A stretch of DNA of 11,088 nucleotides from CAUUFM01 sp041844335 (GCA_041844335.1 JBGZAX010000082.1:1-11088), one strand, 5' to 3'. Shown: positions 1 through 7,598, counted from the stretch's first letter. Numbers and translations are program-made. The notes: generated from the letters alone by a model not told the origin.

Positions 1-1
1 A

Positions 2-2638
2 TTTAGGAAAAATGCGGAGGATGAAAAGAAAAAAGAAGAGCAACTTATAAATGAAAAAAGACAGGAATTAAGGGCAAAGGAAGAGAAGGAAAAACTGGAA
101 AAGCTGAGAATCGATAAAGAAATAGCTGAAAATCATGCTAAGATCGAGCTTGAGAATAGAGAAAATAAAGAAAAGACTGATAATGTCCAGACATCAAATG
201 ATGCCAAAAGGTTATCTGAATTTTCAAATAAACAAAATCAAGGTACAGGAACCAGTGGTACGCAGGGTATGGAAATAAGAAGAGATTTTAGGCAGCAGAA
301 TGAAATTAATAATTCTGACAATACCAAAAATGAGTTTATGGGTAATGCTAGATCGAATAATAGGAACGAAAAATTTGAAAAGAAAGATAATAATTCAAAA
401 AATAATTTTTCAAATAATAAAAAAGACGGGGCGTCTAACAGAGAGTCATCAGACAGATATAAAAAGAGCGGAAATGACAACAGTTCCCGTTTTAATTCCG
501 GCTCTTTTGACAACAGAGGTTCCAGACCTAAATTTAGAGGTAATAGTAATAATAACGATAAGACTGCAAGATCCAACAGTGCCAATTCACGAGGTTTTGA
601 CAAGGACAAAGAAGATGACGGAAGAAATATGCACAGAGAAAGACCGCGTGTTGACAAGAACAAGCAGGCAGGTGCAGCAGGCTTTGACAATAGAATAGAA
701 AAAGCCAAGGAAAAGGTAAGAGAGAGCAAGGAAAGCAGAAATAAGGATAAGGATAAAAAGAAGGATAAGATAGAGAAATTTGAAAGAAATATTTCTCTTG
801 AGAGAACCTCTAAAAAAACGCATAAACAGGCTCTTAAGGACAAGCAAATGCAGCAAGAAAAAGAGCAGGCTAAGGATCAGGAAAAGGTGTCAATGATTAC
901 AATCCCCGATATTATCAGCATAAAGGAATTGGCTGAAAAGATGAAAGTGCAGTCCTCCGCACTTATTAAGGAGCTTTTCTTAAAGGGAAAAGTTGTTACG
1001 TTAAATCAGGAAATTGATTTTGAAACCGCAGAAGAAATAGCTATGGAGCATGACATATTATGTGAAATGCTGCAAAAAGTTGATATAATCGAGGAAATGC
1101 TTAAGGAAAATGACGACGATGAAAATACCTTGGTGAAGCGTCCTCCTGTAGTTTGTGTAATGGGACACGTAGATCACGGTAAAACCTCACTTCTTGACGC
1201 AATCAGAAATACCAATGTTATTGATAAGGAGGCAGGCGGTATTACCCAGCATATTGGTGCATATGTTGTAAAGGTGGGAGATCAGAAAATCACATTCCTT
1301 GATACTCCGGGGCACGAGGCGTTTACGGCAATGAGAATGAGAGGAGCAAGTTCCACTGATATAGCTATTCTTGTGGTTGCTGCTGACGACGGTGTGATGC
1401 CTCAGACGGTGGAGGCGATAAGTCATGCAAAGGCAGCCGGAGTAGAAATAATTGTTGCAATAAATAAGATAGATAAGCCGAGCGCAAACATAGACAGAGT
1501 AAAGCAGGAATTGGCTGATCAGGGCTTAATACCTGAGGACTGGGGCGGCACAAATATCTTTGTTCCGGTATCCGCAAAGGCGGGAACAGGACTTGACGAG
1601 CTGCTTGATATGATCCTGTTAACAGCGGAGGTTGCCGAGCTTAAAGCTAATCCCGACAGAAAGGCAAGAGGTCTTGTGCTTGAGGCAAAGCTTGATAAGG
1701 GACGAGGTCCCGTCGCCAATATTTTAATACAAAAGGGAACACTTCGTATCGGAGATTTCATCTCTGCCGGACATTGCAGCGGGAAGGTAAGAGCAATGAT
1801 TGATGACAAGGGTCGAAAAATAAAAGAGGCATCTCTATCCACACCTGTTGAAATCTTGGGATTGAACGATGTTCCCAATGCGGGAGAGATAATTGTGGCT
1901 CATGATACCGATAAGGATGCAAAAAGCTTTGCGGCTACCTTTGTGTTGGAAGGCAGAGAAAAAATGCTTGAGGATACGAAAACCAAGATGTCGCTTGATG
2001 ACGTTTTTGCAAAGATTAAAGAGGGTAACTTAAAAGAGCTTAGCATAGTGGTAAAGGCTGATGTTCAAGGTTCTGCCGAGGCTATAAAGCAAAGCTTGCA
2101 AAAGCTGTCGAATGATCAGGTGGTCGTAAAGATTATTCACAGCGGAGTAGGTGCTATTAATGAATCCGACGTGACACTGGCAAGTGCCTCGGATGCAATA
2201 ATAATAGGTTTTAATGTCCGGCCTGATACACAGGCTAAGAGCGTGGCGGAATCCGAGGGTATAGATATAAGGCTGTATGGAGTAATTTATCAGGCAATAG
2301 AGGATGTAGAGGCCGCTATGAAAGGTATGCTTGATCCGGTTTATGAAGAAAAAATTATAGGACACGCAGAGATAAGACAGATATTTAAGGCATCGGGAGT
2401 GGGAAATATTGCGGGCTCTTACGTGCTTGACGGCAGATTTGAAAGAGATTGCAAGGTTCGTATCTTTAGAGCTGAGGATCTGATATTTGAAGGTAAGCTT
2501 GGCTCATTGAAGAGATTTAAGGACGATGTAAAGGAAGTTAAGGCAGGCTTTGAGTGCGGTCTGGTATTTGACGGCTTTAACGATATAGCAGAGCTTGACA
2601 GAGTGGAGGCCTATAAGATAGTAGAGGTAAAGGAATAA
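2..2638 (+). CDS. infB: Translation initiation factor IF-2, 5' end missing
   Basis: IF-2 is the GTPase that places initiator fMet-tRNA on the 30S subunit and promotes 50S joining. The frame is open from base 2 to the stop at 2636-2638 (878 codons visible), so the gene runs off the left edge. The in-frame ATG at 269 is internal: codons before it encode a K/E-rich, probably helical segment typical of IF-2 N-termini. A low-complexity N/K/S/R-rich linker follows (about 270-880), then an IF2_N domain (about 890-1065). The G domain shows G1 GHVDHGKT (1163-1186), G2 GGITQHIGA (1235-1261), G3 DTPGH (1301-1315), G4 NKID (1463-1474) and G5 SAK (1571-1579). The beta-barrel and C-terminal fMet-tRNA-binding domains run to the stop and look intact. 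The extreme N-terminus, where another IF2_N copy is often found, lies outside the window. It heads the visible part of the translation operon. Identity is certain. Confidence 0.97.
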   Translation, partial: FRKNAEDEKKKEEQLINEKRQELRAKEEKEKLEKLRIDKEIAENHAKIELENRENKEKTDNVQTSNDAKRLSEFSNKQNQGTGTSGTQGMEIRRDFRQQNEINNSDNTKNEFMGNARSNNRNEKFEKKDNNSKNNFSNNKKDGASNRESSDRYKKSGNDNSSRFNSGSFDNRGSRPKFRGNSNNNDKTARSNSANSRGFDKDKEDDGRNMHRERPRVDKNKQAGAAGFDNRIEKAKEKVRESKESRNKDKDKKKDKIEKFERNISLERTSKKTHKQALKDKQMQQEKEQAKDQEKVSMITIPDIISIKELAEKMKVQSSALIKELFLKGKVVTLNQEIDFETAEEIAMEHDILCEMLQKVDIIEEMLKENDDDENTLVKRPPVVCVMGHVDHGKTSLLDAIRNTNVIDKEAGGITQHIGAYVVKVGDQKITFLDTPGHEAFTAMRMRGASSTDIAILVVAADDGVMPQTVEAISHAKAAGVEIIVAINKIDKPSANIDRVKQELADQGLIPEDWGGTNIFVPVSAKAGTGLDELLDMILLTAEVAELKANPDRKARGLVLEAKLDKGRGPVANILIQKGTLRIGDFISAGHCSGKVRAMIDDKGRKIKEASLSTPVEILGLNDVPNAGEIIVAHDTDKDAKSFAATFVLEGREKMLEDTKTKMSLDDVFAKIKEGNLKELSIVVKADVQGSAEAIKQSLQKLSNDQVVVKIIHSGVGAINESDVTLASASDAIIIGFNVRPDTQAKSVAESEGIDIRLYGVIYQAIEDVEAAMKGMLDPVYEEKIIGHAEIRQIFKASGVGNIAGSYVLDGRFERDCKVRIFRAEDLIFEGKLGSLKRFKDDVKEVKAGFECGLVFDGFNDIAELDRVEAYKIVEVKE

Positions 2639-2641
2639 TAA

Positions 2642-3016
2642 ATGCGTAAGTTTAGCAAGAAAAACAATATGTTAAATTCGGAGCTTTTTAAAACCCTAAG
2701 TATATTGATACAAAGCGGTGAGGTAAAGGATAAGAGATTATCTCCCATGGTATCAATCACGGAGGCAAGTGTGGCTCCCGATTTAAAGACCGCTAAGGTT
2801 TATGTAAGCGTACTTGGAGACAGTAGGGAAATGGAAGACAGTCTTGCCGCCCTTGAAAATGCATCGGGATTTTTGCGCAGCAGGGTTGCTGAAATATTAA
2901 ATTGGAGGGTTACTCCGAAATTTACTTTTAAGCCCGATAATTCCATGGAATATGCAGCTCATATTTCAAAGCTGCTTGAACAGGCTAACAGCAGTGTTTC
3001 AAATAGGAGTGATTGA
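2642..3016 (+). CDS. rbfA: Ribosome-binding factor A
   Basis: RbfA is a small KH-like protein that binds the 30S subunit and helps late maturation of the 16S rRNA 5' end. The 124-residue product has the usual family length. It shows the family pattern: an N-terminal helix, a (K)D.RLS-type segment, the core APDLKTAKVYVSVLGD, an AL.NASGFLRS helix, the segment RVTPKFTFKPDNSMEYAAHIS, and a short tail. The ATG at 2642 lies three bases after the infB stop, with AAAGGA at 2629-2634 as ribosome binding site inside the end of infB, so the two are probably coupled. A second in-frame ATG ten codons in would lose a basic N-terminus and has a weaker upstream site. infB-rbfA adjacency is widely conserved in bacteria. 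Confidence 0.95.
   Translation: MRKFSKKNNMLNSELFKTLSILIQSGEVKDKRLSPMVSITEASVAPDLKTAKVYVSVLGDSREMEDSLAALENASGFLRSRVAEILNWRVTPKFTFKPDNSMEYAAHISKLLEQANSSVSNRSD
3005..3009 (+). promoter_or_regulatory. Ribosome binding site that fixes the nrnA start
   Basis: AGGAG lies inside the last codons of rbfA, eight bases before the ATG at 3018. The open frame continues upstream to another ATG at 2952, but that one lies deep inside rbfA with no comparable site. The residues it would add (such as MQLIFQSC) do not resemble the family, so 3018 is preferred. Confidence 0.75.
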
Positions 3017-3017
3017 T

Positions 3018-3992
3018 ATGGGTAATATAAAAAAAATTGATGAAATCATAGAAGACAGCAAATCTATAGCGATAGTCGGTCACATAAGACCTGACGGAGA
3101 TTGCATAGGTGCAGCTCTTGGACTTTACAATTATATAATTGATAATTTTGACGGGATCGATGTTCAGGTTTATCTTATGAAACCGTTACCCGGCATATTT
3201 AAGTTCATGAGGGGCTATGATAGGATTGAGTGGCTTATAGATGATAATAAGATTTATGACCTTTGCTTTTGTGTTGATTGCGGGGAAGAGAGCAGACTTG
3301 AGGGTAGCTTTGATTATTTTAAAAGTGCAAAAAGAAGCTTTTGCATAGATCATCATTTAAATTACAGCAATTTTGCTACGGACTCTTATGTTGACAGTAA
3401 TGCTGCCGCCAGCTGCGAGCTGGTGTTCGATATCTTGGATACCGATAAGATAAGTAAGGAGTGTGCGGAATGTCTGTTTACAGGTATTATTACCGATACC
3501 GGTGTATTTAAATTTAATTCAACTTCAAAAAAGACTATGACGACAGCCGGAATTCTGATGGATAAGGGAATTGATTTTTCAAGCATTATTGATACCACTT
3601 TTTTTGAAAAGACCTATGAACAAAATCAGCTTTTGGGAAAGGTGCTGCTGGAAAGCAGGCTTGTTTGTGATAATAAGTGTATTATCGGAATTGTGACCAA
3701 GGCTGATATGGATTTTTATGGACTTGAGTCAAGACATCTGGACGGCATAGTTAATCATATTCTGCATACCAGAGATGTTGAGGTTGCTATCTTTATTTAT
3801 GAGCTTGAAAACTCCTCCTATAAGGCGAGCATACGATCCAAAAACTATGTTAATGTGGTGGATGTGGTGAAACCCTATGGCGGAGGCGGACATTTCCATG
3901 CGGCGGGGGTTACATTAAAAGACATGACCCTTGATAAAGCCGTGGAGGCTTTGGTAACGGATATAGAAAAGCGGATAAAGGATAAAAATTAA
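3018..3992 (+). CDS. nrnA: DHH/DHHA1 phosphoesterase, NrnA-type nanoRNase / pAp phosphatase
   Basis: Members of this family degrade 2-5 nt RNA oligomers and many also dephosphorylate 3',5'-pAp; both activities are family knowledge, not shown here. The 324-residue protein carries the DHH metal-binding motifs. Motif I is GHIRPDGDCIG (H22, D26, D28), motif II has D87 in CVDCG, motif III is D111-H112-H113, and motif IV has D160 in GIITDTG. The C-terminal DHHA1 substrate domain has GGGGHFHAAG from residue 288. Length fits the usual 310-330. The start is one base after the rbfA stop. Position between rbfA and truB is the common Firmicutes arrangement, linking it to RNA metabolism. A cyclic dinucleotide or pApA phosphodiesterase of the same fold is an alternative, but there is no PAS, GGDEF or membrane segment as in GdpP. 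Confidence 0.9.
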   Translation: MGNIKKIDEIIEDSKSIAIVGHIRPDGDCIGAALGLYNYIIDNFDGIDVQVYLMKPLPGIFKFMRGYDRIEWLIDDNKIYDLCFCVDCGEESRLEGSFDYFKSAKRSFCIDHHLNYSNFATDSYVDSNAAASCELVFDILDTDKISKECAECLFTGIITDTGVFKFNSTSKKTMTTAGILMDKGIDFSSIIDTTFFEKTYEQNQLLGKVLLESRLVCDNKCIIGIVTKADMDFYGLESRHLDGIVNHILHTRDVEVAIFIYELENSSYKASIRSKNYVNVVDVVKPYGGGGHFHAAGVTLKDMTLDKAVEALVTDIEKRIKDKN

Positions 3993-4013
3993 ATACGTTT
4001 AAGGAGAAAAGTA

Positions 4014-4940
4014 ATGCCGGACGGCATAATACCTATATATAAAGAAGAGGGCTTTACCTCACACGATGTGGTGGCTAAGCTTAGAGGCATACTGAAACAG
4101 AAGAGAATAGGGCACACAGGTACTCTTGATCCTATGGCGACAGGGGTACTTCCTATTTGTATCGGAAAAGCAACCAAGCTTGCTGATATGCTTACAGGTT
4201 CCGACAAAGAATATGAGGCAAGATTCAGGCTTGGAATTATTACGGATACACAGGATATTACCGGAAAAATACTTAAAAAATATGATAATTTTGAAAAAAT
4301 TTCACTTGACAGAATCAAGAATGTATGCGACAGCTTTATCGGTGAATATATGCAGCTGCCGCCTATGTATTCCGCTATAAAGGTAAACGGTCAAAGGCTC
4401 TATGACTTGGCAAGGAAGAATATAGAGGTGGAAAGAGAAAAAAGAGCAGTTTTTATAAATTATATTGATATTTTGGACAGTTTTGATGATGGTGATTATC
4501 TTATAAGAGTGGGCTGTTCAAAGGGAACCTATATTAGAGCTCTGATTAATGATATCGGGGGGAAATTGGGTGTCGGAGCCTGTATGACGGGTCTTGTAAG
4601 AACCAAGGCAGGCGGGTTCTCGCTTGATTGCTGTTATAAATTGTCCGATATAGAAAATATGACGTTTTCTGATAAAGAAAATTTATCATTTTTAATCAGC
4701 ATTGATAAGGTTTTTGAGAATTGTCCATGTATTTTTCTAAATGCGTTGGGAGAAAAATCAGTCAGTAACGGAAGGATTCTTTATTTAGACGAGATGAGCA
4801 GATATGTTGACCGGCCGTTTGACTTATCTGATAGTTCAGTTGATAAGGTAAGGTTTTATTCGTTTGATAATACTCTGATTGCTATTTATAGCTTTGATAA
4901 ATATAAAAAATGCCTTAAGACTTATTTAATGTGCAAATGA
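4014..4940 (+). CDS. truB: tRNA pseudouridine(55) synthase
   Basis: TruB isomerises U55 in the T loop of tRNAs to pseudouridine and also acts as a tRNA chaperone. The 308-residue product starts with the family pattern GIIPIYKEEGFTSHDVV and has the catalytic motif HTGTLDPMATGVLP, with nucleophile D39. Conserved Y67 sits in KEYEARFRLG, and the K170-G-T-Y-I-R175 motif lies in the second half of the catalytic domain. About 70 C-terminal residues form a poorly conserved domain as in Firmicutes TruB. AAGGAG at 4001-4006 stands seven bases before the ATG, and the gap to nrnA is 21 bases. The truB-ribF pair downstream of infB-rbfA is a long-recognised conserved order. No truncation or lost key residue was seen. 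Confidence 0.96.
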   Translation: MPDGIIPIYKEEGFTSHDVVAKLRGILKQKRIGHTGTLDPMATGVLPICIGKATKLADMLTGSDKEYEARFRLGIITDTQDITGKILKKYDNFEKISLDRIKNVCDSFIGEYMQLPPMYSAIKVNGQRLYDLARKNIEVEREKRAVFINYIDILDSFDDGDYLIRVGCSKGTYIRALINDIGGKLGVGACMTGLVRTKAGGFSLDCCYKLSDIENMTFSDKENLSFLISIDKVFENCPCIFLNALGEKSVSNGRILYLDEMSRYVDRPFDLSDSSVDKVRFYSFDNTLIAIYSFDKYKKCLKTYLMCK

Positions 4941-4958
4941 CCGTAAAAGGAGATTTTT

Positions 4959-5861
4959 ATGAGATTTATATCGAATTTGGCAGACTTTAACGAAACCTGT
5001 GCGACGGCTGTAACTATTGGAAAATTTGACGGTATGCATTTAGGGCATCATTTATTGTTTGATGATATAAGACAATATGCTGAAAAAAATAATCTAAAGA
5101 CGGTTGTTTTTACTTTTTCCATAATGAGCAAGGGATTTTTAACATCACAGGCTGAAAGACTTTCTTTAATGAAAAATTTAAATATTGATTATTTCATAGA
5201 AATTCCGTTTTCAGAGGAACTTAGGAACATCACCGCAGAGGATTTTGTGAAGGAAATTCTGCTGAAAAAATTAAATATGAAATATCTGTCTGTAGGAAAT
5301 GATTTCAGGTTCGGTTATAAAAGAGAGGGGAATATAGATTATCTGACTGAATTTTCAAAAAAATACTGTTTCGGTTTAAATGTACACAGCAAAATAAAGT
5401 TTGACGGTAAGGACATTAGCAGTACCTATATAAAACAGGCTATTATGTCGAACGATTTAGAGCTTGCAAATGCAATGCTTGGCTATAATTATTTTGTGGA
5501 CGGCAGGATAGTCCATGGAACCGGTATGGGCAGCCATGTGATCGGCTATCCCACTATAAATATAATTCCCGCAACTGACAAGCTTTTGCCGGCAAACGGG
5601 GTCTATATTTCAAGGGCGATTATTAACGACAAGACATATGATGCCATTTCAAATATCGGATACAAGCCTACGGTATCTGACGGAAATTTGCTTGGAATAG
5701 AGAGCTTTTTAATTAATGTCAATGTTGATGTTTACGAGAAAATCGCAAAGGTTGAGCTTTTAAAGTTCGTAAGATTTGAGAAAAAATTTGCCACGATTGA
5801 GGAGCTTAAAGATGAGATAGCAAGGAACGTTGATACGGCAATACGCTATTTTGACCGATAA
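4959..5861 (+). CDS. ribF: Bifunctional riboflavin kinase / FMN adenylyltransferase
   Basis: RibF phosphorylates riboflavin to FMN and adenylates FMN to FAD in the cytoplasm. The N-terminal adenylyltransferase domain shows GKFDGMHLGH (residues 21-30), SVGNDFRFG (111-119) and ISSTYIK (153-159). The C-terminal kinase domain shows VHGTGMGSHVIGYPTIN (185-201), GVY (214-216), NIGYKPT (232-238) and the probable catalytic base E248. Length (300) is normal. Several positions depart from the usual pattern: the TF-x-PHP motif reads TFSIMSKG (52-59), the SSTxIR arginine is lysine, the usual GR before the GFPTAN block is GS, and GFPTAN is GYPTIN. These may be lineage drift. AAAAGGAG at 4945-4952 precedes the ATG by six bases, and the gap from truB is 18 bases. 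Confidence 0.93.
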   Translation: MRFISNLADFNETCATAVTIGKFDGMHLGHHLLFDDIRQYAEKNNLKTVVFTFSIMSKGFLTSQAERLSLMKNLNIDYFIEIPFSEELRNITAEDFVKEILLKKLNMKYLSVGNDFRFGYKREGNIDYLTEFSKKYCFGLNVHSKIKFDGKDISSTYIKQAIMSNDLELANAMLGYNYFVDGRIVHGTGMGSHVIGYPTINIIPATDKLLPANGVYISRAIINDKTYDAISNIGYKPTVSDGNLLGIESFLINVNVDVYEKIAKVELLKFVRFEKKFATIEELKDEIARNVDTAIRYFDR

Positions 5862-5863
5862 AT

Positions 5864-6193
5864 ATGAGTACAAGAGACGATGTGATTAAATATTGTTTAG
5901 AGTTTGAGGGCTGTTATATTGATAGCCCCTTTCGTGATGATAACTGGACTTTGGCAAGACTTAGGCATAATAAAAAATCCTTTGCTTTTATTTATGAAAG
6001 GAATTCTTATATTTGTGTAAATGTGAAAGTGGATCCTGAAATACGTGATTTTTTAAGATTAAGCTATAAGGCTGTAACTCCCGCCTATCATCAAAATAAG
6101 AGACACTGGAATACTATTATTTTAGACGGCAGTATTGATGACAAGCTTGTAAAGCAGATGATAAGAGACAGCTATGAAATGGTCAGACGATAA
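5864..6193 (+). CDS. MmcQ/YjbR-like small protein
   Basis: A 109-residue protein of the YjbR/MmcQ (DUF419) family, which has a CyaY-like fold and no firmly established biochemical role; family members are often called DNA-binding on structural grounds. Family marks are the SPFRDDNWTLARLR opening, SFAFIYERN, NVKVDPE, a YKAVTPAYHQNKRHWNTI block (the usual PGYH-x-NKxHW motif) and a closing SYEMV helix. The ATG stands two bases after the ribF stop. No good Shine-Dalgarno sequence is visible in the 20 bases upstream, so translation may depend on ribosomes finishing ribF. It appears to be the last gene of the infB operon. There is no signal peptide or membrane segment. Confidence 0.85.
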   Translation: MSTRDDVIKYCLEFEGCYIDSPFRDDNWTLARLRHNKKSFAFIYERNSYICVNVKVDPEIRDFLRLSYKAVTPAYHQNKRHWNTIILDGSIDDKLVKQMIRDSYEMVRR

Positions 6194-6206
6194 TAACATT
6201 TTAATT

Positions 6207-6234
6207 GCATTTATTGATAGCAATATGCTTTTGT
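6207..6234 (+). terminator. Weak hairpin, possible end of the infB operon
   Basis: An imperfect stem lies just after the YjbR-like gene: TATTG (6212-6216) pairs with CAATA (6221-6225) around loop ATAG, and GCA (6207-6209) pairs with TGC (6226-6228) past a two-T bulge. TTTTGTT follows. It is AT-rich and short, so termination would be inefficient at best, and read-through into galE is possible. Confidence 0.3.
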
Positions 6235-6244
6235 TGTCTATATT
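6214..6244 (+). promoter_or_regulatory. Possible galE promoter (weak match)
   Basis: TTGATA (6214-6219) and TATATT (6239-6244) each match the sigma-A consensus at five of six positions, but the spacer is 19 bases, longer than the ideal 17. It overlaps the weak hairpin. A 108-base gap before galE makes a promoter here plausible. AAGGAG at 6288-6293 is the galE ribosome binding site, eight bases from the ATG. Confidence 0.3.
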
Positions 6245-6301
6245 AATATAAATAAACACAGCATATAAATATTTTTTATTTCAGTATAAGGAGTATATTT
6301 T

Positions 6302-7315
6302 ATGAACGTTTTAGTAACCGGAGGAACCGGCTATATCGGTAGTCACACCTGTATTGATTTAATTAGGGCGGGTCATAGGGTGGTTGTACTTGACAATCTC
6401 TCAAATTCCAAGCTTGAATGTCTAAGTAGAGTTGAAAAAATCGTCGGAGATAAGATAGCATTTTATGAAAGCGATATCCTTGACTTTGACTCATTGGATA
6501 ATATTATTAAAAATGAAAAAATAGAGGCTGTTATACATTTCGCAGGGCTTAAGGCTGTCGGCGAATCTGTAAAAATCCCTCTGACATATTATCAAAATAA
6601 TATTACGGGAACACTTAATTTATGTAGGGCTATGCAAAAAAACAATTTAAAAAGGCTCATATTCAGTTCATCTGCAACAGTTTATGGAGATCCTGATGAA
6701 ATACCGATTACGGAAAATTGTAAAAAGGGAGCCTGTACTAATCCCTATGGCTGGTCGAAAAGTATGATAGAGCAGATATTAACTGATCTGCATATGTCGG
6801 ATAATGAGTGGAATATAGTACTGCTTAGATATTTTAATCCTATCGGTGCCGATAAGAGCGGTCTTATAGGAGAAGATCCTAAGGGAATACCTAATAATTT
6901 ATTGCCTTATGTGTCTAAGGTTGCGGTAGGGAAATTGGACTGTATAAATATTTTCGGAAATGATTACGATACACCCGACGGCACCGGAGTCAGAGATTAC
7001 ATTCATGTATCCGACCTGGCCTACGGGCATGTTTGTGCCATTTCTAAACTTATGGAGAAGCCGGAAGTGCGTATTTATAATCTCGGTACCGGAATTGGAG
7101 TAAGTGTTCTTGAGGTGATCAAGGCATATGAAAAGGCTTGCGGTAAAAAGCTTAATTACAAATTTGCACATAGAAGGGCCGGAGATATTGCCGTATGCTA
7201 TGCAGATCCCGCTTTGGCAAAAAAAGAGCTTAACTGGGAGGCCAAGTATGACATAAATACCATGTGCTTGGACTCTTTTAGATGGCAGAGTATGAATCCT
7301 GACGGATTTAATTAA
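6302..7315 (+). CDS. galE: UDP-glucose 4-epimerase
   Basis: GalE interconverts UDP-glucose and UDP-galactose using tightly bound NAD, supplying UDP-galactose for surface polysaccharide or closing the Leloir pathway. The 337-residue protein is an extended short-chain dehydrogenase. It has the NAD-binding TGGTGYIGSH (residues 6-15), SSSATVYG with S124, and the YxxxK pair Y149/K153; these residues fall at the numbering known for E. coli GalE. The segments FNPIGA and DGTGVRDYIHVSDLA also match GalE. Length is typical. It has its own leader and stands between the translation operon and the fermentation genes with no other sugar gene in view, so a housekeeping envelope role is more likely than galactose catabolism; that is inference. 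Some relatives also act on UDP-GlcNAc, which cannot be settled from this reading. Confidence 0.95.
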   Translation: MNVLVTGGTGYIGSHTCIDLIRAGHRVVVLDNLSNSKLECLSRVEKIVGDKIAFYESDILDFDSLDNIIKNEKIEAVIHFAGLKAVGESVKIPLTYYQNNITGTLNLCRAMQKNNLKRLIFSSSATVYGDPDEIPITENCKKGACTNPYGWSKSMIEQILTDLHMSDNEWNIVLLRYFNPIGADKSGLIGEDPKGIPNNLLPYVSKVAVGKLDCINIFGNDYDTPDGTGVRDYIHVSDLAYGHVCAISKLMEKPEVRIYNLGTGIGVSVLEVIKAYEKACGKKLNYKFAHRRAGDIAVCYADPALAKKELNWEAKYDINTMCLDSFRWQSMNPDGFN

Positions 7316-7325
7316 AAGATATTGA

Positions 7326-7341
7326 ATAGAAAATGTTCTAT
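7326..7341 (+). repeat. Short hairpin after galE
   Basis: ATAGAA and TTCTAT form a perfect six-base stem around loop AATG, eleven bases after the galE stop. No T-run follows, so it is not a standard intrinsic terminator. It may protect the 3' end of the mRNA or be chance in AT-rich DNA. Confidence 0.3.
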
Positions 7342-7425
7342 AAACAGAAAATTATTAGAAATAAGAAAATGAGTAGACTCACACAGCATATTATTAAAAA
7401 AATTAGTATATTATATAAATAATTA

Positions 7426-7454
7426 TTGTCAAAATTAAAAAATAGTTGTATAAT
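7426..7454 (+). promoter_or_regulatory. Upstream sigma-A-type promoter of hbd (P1)
   Basis: TTGTCA (7426-7431, five of six) and TATAAT (7449-7454, perfect) are separated by exactly 17 bases. A start near 7461 would give a leader of about 148 bases before hbd. The leader contains the hairpin at 7473-7491 and both AACCATTTG repeats. There is no sizeable open frame in between, so the target should be hbd. Confidence 0.6.
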
Positions 7455-7472
7455 ATGAATAATAGACATAAG

Positions 7473-7491
7473 AGCCTTTCACATTAAGGCT
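7473..7491 (+). repeat. Hairpin at the start of the predicted P1 transcript
   Basis: AGCCTT (7473-7478) and AAGGCT (7486-7491) form a six-base stem with a seven-base loop, extendable by one G-T pair. TGTTTATTT follows, so it resembles a weak terminator. It could end galE read-through, or act in the 5' leader of a transcript started at P1. Confidence 0.4.
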
Positions 7492-7511
7492 TGTTTATTT
7501 GATTAATAGAA

Positions 7512-7570
7512 TTTAACCATTTGATTCGGTTTTTATGTTGGTTGATTTACACATTTTAACCATTTGGTTA
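7512..7570 (+). promoter_or_regulatory. Repeated operator-like element before hbd
   Basis: The 12-mer TTTAACCATTTG occurs identically at 7512-7523 and 7555-7566, 43 bases apart, about four helical turns. The second copy continues into AACCATTTGGTT (7558-7569), a near-palindrome with perfect five-base arms AACCA and TGGTT. It fills the space between -35 and -10 of promoter P2, a usual place for a repressor operator. A further half-site, TGGTT, lies at 7539-7543. It does not resemble the Rex site (TTGTTAA-type) often found at butyrate genes. The regulator is unknown. Confidence 0.5.
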
Positions 7571-7574
7571 TTAT
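7546..7574 (+). promoter_or_regulatory. Proximal sigma-A-type promoter of hbd (P2)
   Basis: TTTACA (7546-7551) and TATTAT (7569-7574) each match consensus at five of six positions with a 17-base spacer. A start near 7581 would give a leader of roughly 28 bases with the hbd ribosome binding site. A perfect TATAAT at 7572-7577 overlaps this -10 but lies 20 bases from the same -35. Confidence 0.5.
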
Positions 7575-7591
7575 AATAATTTTTTTAACTC

Positions 7592-7598
7592 AAGGAGG
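7592..7598 (+). promoter_or_regulatory. Ribosome binding site of hbd
   Basis: AAGGAGG lies ten bases before ATG 7609 and seven before an adjacent in-frame GTG at 7606. Either start gives almost the same protein (MKVGV or MMKVGV). The further upstream TTG at 7564 is rejected because it lies before this site and within the promoter. Confidence 0.7.

Noticed and set aside
300..698. A 132-codon + strand frame overlapping infB
   Set aside because: It lies wholly inside infB in another frame, in low-complexity sequence, with no ribosome binding site or family motif.
238..843. A 201-codon open frame on the minus strand, rich in L, S and F
   Set aside because: It is the complement of the A-rich, low-complexity linker of infB. 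The composition follows from the sense codons and no domain is recognisable.
2952..3017. Longer N-terminus for nrnA from ATG 2952
   Set aside because: It overlaps the end of rbfA by 65 bases and lacks a good ribosome binding site. ATG 3018 has AGGAG at the right distance and the usual family start.
7370..7381. TGAGT-AG-ACTCA palindrome in the galE-hbd spacer
   Set aside because: It has five-base arms only, is not near a promoter or T-run, and is expected by chance in a spacer of this size.
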